The notes beneath the pieces are model-generated. The model saw only the letters and a list, made by a program, of their open reading frames with translations. It was not told where the DNA came from and made no database searches. A program made the translations under genes and the position numbers. Shown piece after piece: positions 33,831-40,761 of a DNA stretch of 64,000 nucleotides. Numbering within the stretch: position 1 is the first letter of the stretch; each line of letters begins with the position of its first letter. Source of the stretch: Streptomyces cynarae (GTDB lineage: Bacteria; Actinomycetota; Actinomycetes; Streptomycetales; Streptomycetaceae); contig NZ_CP106793.1 of assembly GCF_025642135.1 (NCBI RefSeq), positions 8,772,001-8,836,000 of the forward strand. Reading direction: 5' to 3'.

Positions 33831-33933
33831 GCTGTCTCCGCGAGAGGACGTCCGTCGCGTAGTGGCGCCACTGGGCTTTCCTGCCGACCGTCCGATGGGA
33901 TCCGCTGTCGCAGCCGGACTGCATAGCATGGGG

Positions 33934-34329
33934 TCAGCGCGGGTGGAGCTGTCCGGTGGTGGGGACGCCGAGGACGAAGATGTGGCCGATGTCCGCATCC
34001 GGGTAGCCGTAGTCGATGTTCTTCACCCGAAGGTGCTCCGGGGTGGCCTCGACGATCTGAACGGCGATGGGATCCGGGCGGCCGGGCAGGGATAGCAGCC
34101 AGTCCTGGGCCAGGTAGTCCAGTCCGGCGCTCTCCAAGCACTGGCGGGCGTGGTCTTCGCTGCCCGGTCCGCTCAGCGGATAACCGAAGGGGGTGACCGG
34201 GACAAACTGGCCCAGGGCTTCTTCAACGGGACGCAGGTGGCCGAGGAGTTCGTTGTCCTCACGGCGGTGGTGGCGGGGCCAGTGGGCGGGGATCACAGAG
34301 AGCACTCCAGGGGCGGGCCGGTGCCGCAC
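33934..34329 (-). CDS. Hypothetical protein, conserved-looking
   Basis: The frame gives 131 residues: MRHRPAPGVLSVIPAHWPRH at the start, then VPVTPFGYPLSGPGSEDHAR, SAGLDYLAQDWLLSLPGRPD, PIAVQIVEATPEHLRVKNID and DADIGHIFVLGVPTTGQLH. The beta-rich second half is strongly protein-like. I recognise no family. It lies between two transposase remnants, so its context has been lost. Confidence 0.55.
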   Translation of the reverse strand: MRHRPAPGVLSVIPAHWPRHHRREDNELLGHLRPVEEALGQFVPVTPFGYPLSGPGSEDHARQCLESAGLDYLAQDWLLSLPGRPDPIAVQIVEATPEHLRVKNIDYGYPDADIGHIFVLGVPTTGQLHPR

Positions 34330-34467
34330 CGTACGGGAGGCGCCGCCAGGAGATGGGAGCGGGCCGAAGGCGGGGGAGCGGGGTGGAAGGCGCCAAGTTG
34401 CCGGGGTCTGCAGCCCCCAGCAACCGGTGACGGTCAGCTCAGCCGGGCGTCGGCATAGGCGACCATG

Positions 34468-34736
34468 GCGTCCCGCTGGTATTCGACTTCCCGGCCGAAC
34501 ACTGGATCCACCTGCGGACGACGAATCCCATCGAGTCGACCTTCTCCACCGTCAAACTCCGCACCAAGGTCACCCGCGGCGTCGGCAAGCCCCGCCACCC
34601 TGTCGATGGCGTTCAAGCTCGTGAGTCCGCCCAGGCCCGCCGGCGCGCGCTCACCGGAGCCAACCTCGTCGCCCTGGTCCGCACGGGCGCCGGTTCGAGA
34701 ACGGCGTCCGAGCGGCGGGGGGACGCCGCCGCCTGA
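34468..34736 (+). pseudogene. IS256-family transposase, C-terminal fragment
   Basis: PLVFDFPAEHWIHLRTTNPI, then ESTFSTVKLRTKVTRGVG, is the conserved E-motif end of IS256 transposases (H-W-x-H-L-R-T-T-N-P-I-E-S). After a frameshift, ALTGANLVALVRTGAG completes the usual end. The N-terminal two thirds are missing. Confidence 0.75.
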
Positions 34737-34756
34737 TCACACCTCACGCGATTCTT

Positions 34757-35704
34757 TCAGACCGTGATCGCAAGCTTGCCCTGCACACCGCCGGCAGCCA
34801 GCACCTCGTGCGCCTTGGGCAACCTCTCCAGCGGGAACACCTGCTGCAGGTGCACCCGAAGCCTCCCCGCCTCGACAAGCTGGGTCACTGCCTCCAGGCC
34901 GCGCGGGTCCGGCTCCACGCCTACCGCCGCGAAGCGCACGCCGGACTGCTCCGCCAGCTCCGGCAGGGTGGTGCTGAGCCGCTCCACCGCCGTCACCAGC
35001 ACGCCGCCCTGCCGCAGCACGCCGAAGGAACGCTCGGCGTTCCCACCGCCTAGGGTCTCCAACACAACGTCAACTGGCGCGTTCTGAAGCACCTCTGTGT
35101 AGTCCTGGGTCCGGTAGTCGACCAGCTGGTCCGCACCCAGCTCGCGCAGGAAGTCGTGCTTGGCCGCGCTCGCCGTGCCGATCACCTCTGCGCCGAGGTG
35201 CTTGGCCAGCTGCACCGCGACGTGCCCGAGCCCGCCGCCCGCACCGTGGATCAGCACCCGTTGCCCCGGCCGCAGCTGCGCGATTTCCACCAGTGCATGC
35301 CAGGCGGTCAGGCCGACCAGCGGCAGCGCCGCGGCCTCCTCGTGGCTGATCCCTGCGGGCTTGCGAGCCAACTGCCGTGCGGGGGCGACCAGGTACTCAG
35401 CGTTCGCCCCGGCCGCGGCCGGGAAGTACGGCATCCCGTATACCTCGTCGCCGACCTTGAACCGGTGCACACCTGGATCGACCTGCTCTACAACCCCGGA
35501 GACGTCCCAGCCCAGGACGAAAGGCGGCTCGCCCAGCAACGGGAAGACGCCGGATCGGACGAACAGTTCCACGGGGTTGACGCTGGTCGCCCTGACTCGG
35601 ACCAGCACCTGCGTCGGTCCAGGAGCCGGCTTGGGCGCGTCGTCGACGAGCTCCAGCACCTCGGGGCCGCCGAAGGTCTTCTGGGTGATCGCACGCATCG
35701 TCAT
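34757..35704 (-). CDS. NADP-dependent MDR (quinone-oxidoreductase-like) enzyme
   Basis: This 315-residue zinc-independent medium-chain reductase has a GroES-like N-terminal domain (TQVLVRVRATSVNPVELFVR, PFVLGWDVSGVVEQVDPGVH) and a Rossmann domain with VLIHGAGGGLGHVAVQLAKH. GADQLVDYRTQDYTEVLQ and GVQGKLAITV are at the end. No structural or catalytic Zn ligands are seen. Relatives reduce quinones or enals with NADPH. It is divergent from an HxlR regulator across 94 bp, a frequent redox-response pair. Confidence 0.88.
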   Translation of the reverse strand: MTMRAITQKTFGGPEVLELVDDAPKPAPGPTQVLVRVRATSVNPVELFVRSGVFPLLGEPPFVLGWDVSGVVEQVDPGVHRFKVGDEVYGMPYFPAAAGANAEYLVAPARQLARKPAGISHEEAAALPLVGLTAWHALVEIAQLRPGQRVLIHGAGGGLGHVAVQLAKHLGAEVIGTASAAKHDFLRELGADQLVDYRTQDYTEVLQNAPVDVVLETLGGGNAERSFGVLRQGGVLVTAVERLSTTLPELAEQSGVRFAAVGVEPDPRGLEAVTQLVEAGRLRVHLQQVFPLERLPKAHEVLAAGGVQGKLAITV

Positions 35705-35781
35705 GCATTCCTGTTCGGAGATTCGTTTTGGATGTCCCTATCCTCGGCAGCGTGGTACCCGTTGAACAGAAGGCACTTCAA

Positions 35782-35815
35782 AGGTATATAGGTACCTCAT
35801 GGGTACTACTGACAA
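35782..35815. promoter_or_regulatory. HxlR operator-like repeats at the regulator start
   Basis: AGGTATATAGGTACCT (35782-35797) is an inverted repeat of AGGTA. GTACCTCATGGGTAC (35792-35806) is a second inverted repeat that overlaps the HxlR ATG at 35799. Further GGTAC cores lie nearby. Confidence 0.6.
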
Positions 35816-36212
35816 CCTGCGCTTCTACGGCGGCGCGGATGCCTATCTGGCTGCTTGCCCCTCCCGCCAGATCCTGGACGTACTCGCCAACAAGTGGACC
35901 ATGCTGGTCATGGGCGCACTGTCCGGCGGCCCGATGCGCTTTGGCGAGCTGCGGCGCCGCCTGGACGGCATCACTCAGAAGATGCTCACTCAGACCCTAC
36001 GTACCCTGGAGCGCGACGGCCTCGTCATCCGCACGGTCTACCCCACCATTCCGCCAAAGGTCGAATACACAGCCACCGGGCTGGGCGAGAGCGTCACCGC
36101 GCTGATGCATGCGATCCGCGCCTGGTCCGAGGAGAACATCAACGCCGTGCTGGACGCCCGCGACGCCTACGACGCGCGGGCCGCCCAGGAGGTACAGCCC
36201 GTCACGGCCTGA
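35799..36212 (+). CDS. HxlR-family regulator
   Basis: This 137-residue protein has the HxlR signature: LAACPSRQILDVLANKWTML, MRFGELRRRLDGITQKMLTQ, TLRTLERDGLVIRTVYPTIP and PKVEYTATGLGESVTALM. The N-terminal Cys25 in the CPSR position is typical of the redox-sensing subgroup (HypR/QorR-like), which controls a divergent quinone reductase. Exactly that arrangement is present here, so autoregulation and thiol-stress induction are likely. Confidence 0.88.
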   Translation: MGTTDNLRFYGGADAYLAACPSRQILDVLANKWTMLVMGALSGGPMRFGELRRRLDGITQKMLTQTLRTLERDGLVIRTVYPTIPPKVEYTATGLGESVTALMHAIRAWSEENINAVLDARDAYDARAAQEVQPVTA

Positions 36213-36500
36213 TCGCCTCCGCTCGGCAGCGCCTGGCCGCCCTCGGATTCGTCATCCAGACCCAGCCCGCTTGTTCGTCCTGCGACACGAGCTGCCCCAC
36301 ATCGCAGCTCAGCTCAGAACGCCAAGGTCCAGCGGTTCGTTAGCCGTTGTTAGAGGGCATTTGGGCGAAGGGGTGCAAGATCCCGGCGCACACCCCGTGT
36401 TGGGGCTGTCGTCGGTGGTTCGGCGGTTCGGGCGGGGGAGTATCTGCTCGTTGTGGTTGTAGTGTGAGGGGCCGTCATGCGCGCTGTCTGGGCGTCGGCC
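36213..36500. other. Intergenic, no gene seen
   Basis: No supported coding sequence. TCTGCTCGTTGTGGTTGTAGTGTGAG near its end is AT-richer and might be a leftover promoter. Confidence 0.4.
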
Positions 36501-36502
36501 GG

Positions 36503-36720
36503 TCATGGAAGTCGCCGGCGTCCCCCACGAGCTGATCCGCTGGACAGTCCGCCGCAGCGAGCAGATCACCGCCCGCCTCACCGACCTGAGCACGAGTGCG
36601 TCACCGCCACCGACGACGGCACCCTGAAGTTCGCGCCAGAGGTCTCCGAGCGGGCACAGGCGAAGTAGAACCGGATAGCCGCCCACAAGAGCCGCCTCGC
36701 GAAACCGCAGCCCGCTCCCT
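36503..36720 (+). pseudogene. TrwC-type relaxase fragment
   Basis: VMEVAGVPHELIRWTVRRSE, then QITARLTDL, and in the next frame EHECVTATDDGTLKFAPEVS, ERAQAK and NRIAAHKSRLAKPQ, match the region behind the catalytic core of MOBF relaxases in actinomycete conjugative elements. A stop after AQAK and a frameshift kill it. It is a scar of a conjugative plasmid or ICE, unrelated in position to the integrase at 429. Confidence 0.5.
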
Positions 36721-36919
36721 GGCGGGGCTGCGCCAGGACGGGCCTGCGCGCGGGCCTTCCTCGCCAACGGCGCCGACCTTATCGACTCCCTCGTCGAGTG
36801 ATGTTCGACAGGCGGCACCCGGGCAGACGGCTTAGCCTGGAAACCACCGCAGTGAAGCTGATCTGGAAAAGCACTCGACAGCGGCAGGGCCGCTGCCCGT
36901 TTCTCAGGGGAGGCGAGGC

Positions 36920-37351
36920 ATGCCAGGTCACGTGAGAGTTGTGCGCTCTGTCGTTGCTGTCGCCGCCACCGTCGCGCTCGCGTCGGCCGCGTCTTGGCAG
37001 CCGACGCCAACGACAATCCTGCTGGATGACCTTTCCCAGCATCCTTCGGCCCGACCGAGTGCCTTCCAGGTGACCTCGCACGTCGCGCTTACTGATCTGC
37101 GCTGGAACACCTGGGGCGGGCAGACAGCGACCGCAACCGGCACCGTGGACATCAACACCTGCCAGCCGACCTGCGCATCCGGCCGCCACCGCCTGCTTCA
37201 CCAGGCCCGCTTGCAGGTACGCGGCGTCCGGATCGACGCGGGGCAACGCTTCTACCGGCAGTACCGCATCACCGGCCCGGTCCTCACCGCCACCGACCGT
37301 GCTGCCTTCTCACACTGGACCAACGCCTACGTTCCCAGCGACTTCCGCTGA
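36920..37351 (+). CDS. Small secreted protein, unknown function
   Basis: The ATG follows AGGGGAGGCGAGGC, a good ribosome binding site, giving 143 residues. Residues 1-24 form a signal peptide (RVVRSVVAVAATVALASAAS). The mature part contains VALTDLRWNTWGGQTATATG then TVDINTCQPTCASGRH (a CxxxC pair), followed by beta-rich sequence. Proteins with the motif LxWxxWGxxxAxGxG and a CxPxCAxG pair are common secreted proteins in Streptomyces. No function is known to me. Confidence 0.65.
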   Translation: MPGHVRVVRSVVAVAATVALASAASWQPTPTTILLDDLSQHPSARPSAFQVTSHVALTDLRWNTWGGQTATATGTVDINTCQPTCASGRHRLLHQARLQVRGVRIDAGQRFYRQYRITGPVLTATDRAAFSHWTNAYVPSDFR

Positions 37352-37440
37352 CCGACAGCCGACGGGCCTAACACATCTCTCTCGCCAGAGCCATTCCGCC
37401 CACGTCGGCCCGGTTATGTTCGGCGCCACCATCGAGCGAT

Positions 37441-37701
37441 CTACATCATCGGAAGGGCCGCGCCACCGCACCACTTGTAGGGGCGGGAAGCCGGCAGTTC
37501 GACGAGGTTTCCCCCGGCGAGTCCGGTTGCGCTCGACATCGGACCGGCCACGTGGTTGTCGTCGTGGTTGGCGCACGTGTTGCCTCCGCTCGGTCCGAGC
37601 CCGGCTCCAATGCCTCCTGCATGCGCGGATCCTGCGGTCACGGCCAGAGCAGCGGCGGTAAGTGCCGTGGCTGCCAGAGAGGAACGTACGGTTCGGTGCA
37701 C
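37441..37701 (-). CDS. Very small secreted protein
   Basis: I chose the GTG at 37701 because CAGGAGATTCAG precedes it and a clean signal peptide follows (SLAATALTAAALAVTAGSAH), giving 86 residues. The mature peptide is Gly/Asn-rich with two Cys: GGNTCANHDDNHVAGPMSS and LVELPASRPYKWCGGA. It resembles the short Streptomyces surface peptides of the chaplin or rodlin class in size and layout, but the chaplin repeat itself is not present. A cell-surface role is only a suggestion. Confidence 0.6.
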   Translation of the reverse strand: MHRTVRSSLAATALTAAALAVTAGSAHAGGIGAGLGPSGGNTCANHDDNHVAGPMSSATGLAGGNLVELPASRPYKWCGGAALPMM

Positions 37702-38349
37702 CTGAATCTCCTGTCGGTCTCGACCGCATGCCGCCCAACGAGGACAGGGCGCCTCGGTCACACCATGGGGGCAGCACGACCGTCAACAGCGCTTCGGGGC
37801 CCGTCATCGACAACATCACCGTCAAGCCGTTCCAGCCCTGCTCCTGCGGTTGACCCCTTCGTGCACGCCCTGCCGATGCTCGCCCGCTCCAGACTCGCGA
37901 GTTGGGTGACCAGCATCAGCGTCATCAACAGCTGGCACGCGACCCCGGCCGAATAGCTCCGAAAACACGTCATCACCCATCTGCCCATCCTGATCGCGGA
38001 CCCCATCGACGAGATGAGCCACTGCCCCACCCCGTCCCCGGCTGGCTGCCCGACTGCCGCCGTCGCCTTCCGGCTACCAAGCGGGCTCCACCCGGCCTTC
38101 AACCGGTGAACAGGTGGTATTCCGAACCTGCGCTACCCACCTGCCCACAGGAATGCCCGCTTTCGTGGGTTTGGCGGCTGGTTGTAGTGTTCCCACGGTG
38201 TTGGTGTGTGCGCCGTGGCCACGCATCCAGTGCCTTCTCACGAGCGGTTTCGCATCCGGAACAACACCCGGCACGCCGCCGGACAGGGACACTCGGACGG
38301 TCACAGACGTCACTGACGCTGCCGGCCAGCGGCCGGTCCGGTGCCCGGC
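37702..38349. other. Intergenic and decayed sequence
   Basis: Open frames on both strands have no family character. Recognisable coding sequence restarts near 38350 with the terpene-synthase fragment. Confidence 0.4.
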
Positions 38350-38822
38350 GAAGCCGAGTTCGGGAGAGTTCGTCGATCTGCGCCGCGACGCGATCGATGA
38401 ACCTCTACTTCGACCTGCACGAGATCGACGCCGGGATCGATATCCCGCATGCGGACCGACACCTGTCGGCCTACCGGGAACTGCGCAACGCGGCGAGCGA
38501 CTACATCTGGCTTCACAACGACATCGGCTCGCTGGAGAAGGAAGTGGCCGTCGGGGACCTCCACAACGCCGTCTACATCCTGCACATCCGCGAGGACAAG
38601 ACACTGCACGAAGCAGTCGATGCCTCCAACGTCCTGCTGGGGGAGCATGTGGACCGCATCCTGGTCGCCGAGGAGGAACTGACCCGCCTGAGCGACAACC
38701 GACCGCATGCCGGTCAGGCCCGCATCGCGCTCCAGCGGTGCGCACAGGATTACCGGCGCCTCGTCCGCGGCGACTTCGACTACCACGGCCAGGTCCGCCG
38801 CTACACCGGAGCCGGCTCCTGA
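38350..38822 (+). pseudogene. Class I terpene synthase, C-terminal part
   Basis: FDLHEIDAGIDIPHADRHLS, then YRELRNAASDYIWLHNDIGS and LEKEVAVGDLHNAVYILHIR, contain the NSE metal-binding triad (N-D-x-x-S-x-x-x-E). The C-terminal helices run to VRRYTGAGS at the stop. The N-terminal aspartate-rich DDxxD motif and half the alpha fold are missing. The piece FVDLRRDAID lies in another frame just upstream, so there is also a frameshift near 38400. The gene cannot make an active cyclase. Confidence 0.72.
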
Positions 38823-38825
38823 CCC

Positions 38826-39190
38826 GCCCGGCCCTTTACGGCGCGCCGTGCCCTCTGCCGGATGCGGCGGGCGGCAGCGACTTTCTGCTCGTGAACCTGT
38901 TCCGCGAGCCATTCGGGGCGCCGATGTCGCCGGCGGCGATGGGGGAGGTGTTCCTGTGGCTGACGCCCCTGACCGGGGTGGACCCGAAGACGTACGCCGG
39001 TGTCTGGCCCGAGGTCCTGGACCAAGCGGACCGCGTGCTGCGCGCCCGTCTGGGGAAAGACGCCGCCGACGGTGGAGACGTGACACTGCAGAGCATCGCG
39101 CTGATGCTTGCGATGGCCTACCGGACCGCGGCCGCGGGCGACCTGTACCAGGCGACGGTTCCCCTGGCTTACTGCGAGACCCCCGCCCAG
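38826..39190 (+). pseudogene. Hypothetical gene fragment behind the terpene synthase
   Basis: The frame LLVNLFREPFGAPMSPAAMG, EVFLWLTPLTGVDPKTYAGV and WPEVLDQADRVLRARLGKDA, then LQSIALMLAMAYRTAAAGDL and YQATVPLAYCETPA, is clearly protein-like. No good start is seen, and the end merges with other debris. The family is not recognised. Confidence 0.4.
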
Positions 39191-39224
39191 CGTCTGCAGT
39201 CGCGGCCGCGCCGGGCGTCCCGCT

Positions 39225-39320
39225 CCTCGACGATCGTGGTCTGCTCGGGTGTCGGGGACTTGGCCTCCAGGAGTACCGCTGTCGCTTCGCCGACGTGTAG
39301 CCGCTGCCCTCTGAACCCGG
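39225..39320 (-). pseudogene. Tiny fragment of an HTH-TPR regulator
   Basis: RLHVGEATAVLLEAKSPTPE on the minus strand resembles RRHVGEATAALMEAEALAPE in the remnant at 9016-9474. Only about 25 residues are left. Confidence 0.35.
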
Positions 39321-39504
39321 CATGGAGGGAGGTGGCGACAGGGTCGGACCTATGAGCGGCTGTTGCGAGGCATTGTTGGAGGGCCGGACGGCTGCCCGAG
39401 AGCGCCCCGGCCCCGCCCGAAGCGGTGGGCCCCTCGTGTCAGAAGCGTGACAAAGGGCCCCCACCTGCGCAGGCGTACTCGCCGACATGATCTGAGCACT
39501 CCCC

Positions 39505-39523
39505 GTATACGCACGATGTATAC
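39505..39523. promoter_or_regulatory. PadR-type operator candidate
   Basis: GTATACGCACGATGTATAC has GTATAC half-sites separated by 7 bp, and ACACGCTGTGTA continues the pattern. It ends about 21 bp before the PadR start. Dyads of this sort around the promoter are usual for PadR autoregulation. Confidence 0.6.
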
Positions 39524-39544
39524 ACGCTGTGTAGAGTGCTGGGC

Positions 39545-40069
39545 ATGTCCATCGGTAATACGCTTCTGGGGCTCCTGGAGTCCGGTCCGCGACATGGTTA
39601 CGAGCTGAAGCGGGCCTTCGACGAGAAGTTCGGTCATGACCGGCCGCTGCACTACGGCCAGGTCTACGCGACGATGTCCCGGCTGCTGAAGAACGGCCTC
39701 GTCGAAGTCGACGGCATCGAGGCGGGCGGTGGGCCCGAGCGCAAGCGGTACGCGATCACCGACGCCGGGATCACCGACGTCGAGCGCTGGCTCGCGACGC
39801 CGGAGAAGCCCGAGCCGTACCTGCAGTCGCTGCTGTACAGCAAGGTCGTCCTCGCGCTGCTGACGCACCGGGACGCGGCCGGCATCCTCGACGCGCAGCG
39901 CGCGGAGCACCTGCGCAGCATGCGGATCCTGACCGACCGCAAGCGCCAGGGTGACCTGGCCGACCAGTTGATCTGCGACCACGCCCTGTTCCACCTCGAA
40001 GCGGATCTGCGCTGGCTGGAGCTGACCACCGCGCGTCTGGACAAGCTCGCCGAGGCGGTGACCGCGTGA
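39545..40069 (+). CDS. PadR-family regulator of the ABC operon
   Basis: I start at MSIGNTLLGLLESGPRHGYE (174 residues). The PadR winged helix is GYELKRAFDEKFGHDRPLHY then GQVYATMSRLLKNGLVEVDG, with KRYAITDAGITDVERWLA as wing end, and a C-terminal dimerisation helix pair (LRSMRILTDRKRQGDLADQL). The stop overlaps the GTG of the ATPase gene (GTGA), so the three genes form one coupled operon. PadR-ABC operons of this kind are often induced by antibiotics or lipophilic peptides. Confidence 0.88.
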   Translation: MSIGNTLLGLLESGPRHGYELKRAFDEKFGHDRPLHYGQVYATMSRLLKNGLVEVDGIEAGGGPERKRYAITDAGITDVERWLATPEKPEPYLQSLLYSKVVLALLTHRDAAGILDAQRAEHLRSMRILTDRKRQGDLADQLICDHALFHLEADLRWLELTTARLDKLAEAVTA

Positions 40070-40761
40070 ACCGTGTTCCTCCTCCCGGTTCTCTGCTCGC
40101 CGCCCAGGACCTGCGCAAGGCGTACGGGCCGACCACCGCGCTGGACGGCGCCGACTTCTCCATCCACCCCGGTGAGGTCGTCGCCGTGATGGGCCCCTCC
40201 GGGTCCGGCAAGTCGACGCTGCTGCACTGCCTCGCCGGGATCGTGCCGCCCGACTCCGGATCCATCACCTACAACGGGCGTGAGCTGGCCACCATGAACG
40301 ACGCCCAGCGCAGTGCGCTGCGCCGCTCCGAGTTCGGCTTCGTCTTCCAGTTCGGTCAGCTGGTGCCCGAGCTGACCTGTGTGGAGAACGTGGCGCTGCC
40401 GCTGCGGCTGAACGGCACCTCCCGCAAGGAGGCCGAGCAGGCCGCGCTCGGGTGGATGGAGCGGCTCGAGGTCGACGACCTGCGCAAGAAGCGGCCCGGC
40501 GAGGTCTCCGGCGGTCAGGGGCAGCGGGTGGCCGTGGCCCGGGCGCTGGTCACGGGCCCCCGGGTGCTGTTCGCCGACGAGCCGACCGGTGCGCTCGACT
40601 CGCTCAACGGCGAGCGCGTGATGGGGTTGTTCACCGAGGCGGCCCGCTCCACCAATGCGGCCGTCGTGCTCGTCACGCACGAGGCGCGGGTCGCCGCCTA
40701 CTCCGACCGCGAGGTCGTCGTACGCGACGGCAGGTCCCGTGACGTGGAGCACGCCATATGA
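40066..40761 (+). CDS. ABC transporter ATPase (MacB/LolD type)
   Basis: The GTG start overlaps the padR stop, giving 231 residues. It has Walker A GPSGSGKST at residues 43-51, a Q-loop near VFQFGQLVPELT, signature VSGGQGQRVAVARAL, Walker B VLFADEP and a D-loop GALDS followed by VLVTHE (H-loop). The signature starts V instead of L. This class powers FtsX-type permeases that move lipids or peptides or act by mechanotransmission. The ATG of the permease overlaps its stop. Confidence 0.93.
   Translation: MNRVPPPGSLLAAQDLRKAYGPTTALDGADFSIHPGEVVAVMGPSGSGKSTLLHCLAGIVPPDSGSITYNGRELATMNDAQRSALRRSEFGFVFQFGQLVPELTCVENVALPLRLNGTSRKEAEQAALGWMERLEVDDLRKKRPGEVSGGQGQRVAVARALVTGPRVLFADEPTGALDSLNGERVMGLFTEAARSTNAAVVLVTHEARVAAYSDREVVVRDGRSRDVEHAI

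Noticed and set aside
37441..37701. Chaplin gene
   Set aside because: The size and signal fit, but the chaplin domain (G-N-x-x-x-V-P-V and its Cys spacing) is not present.
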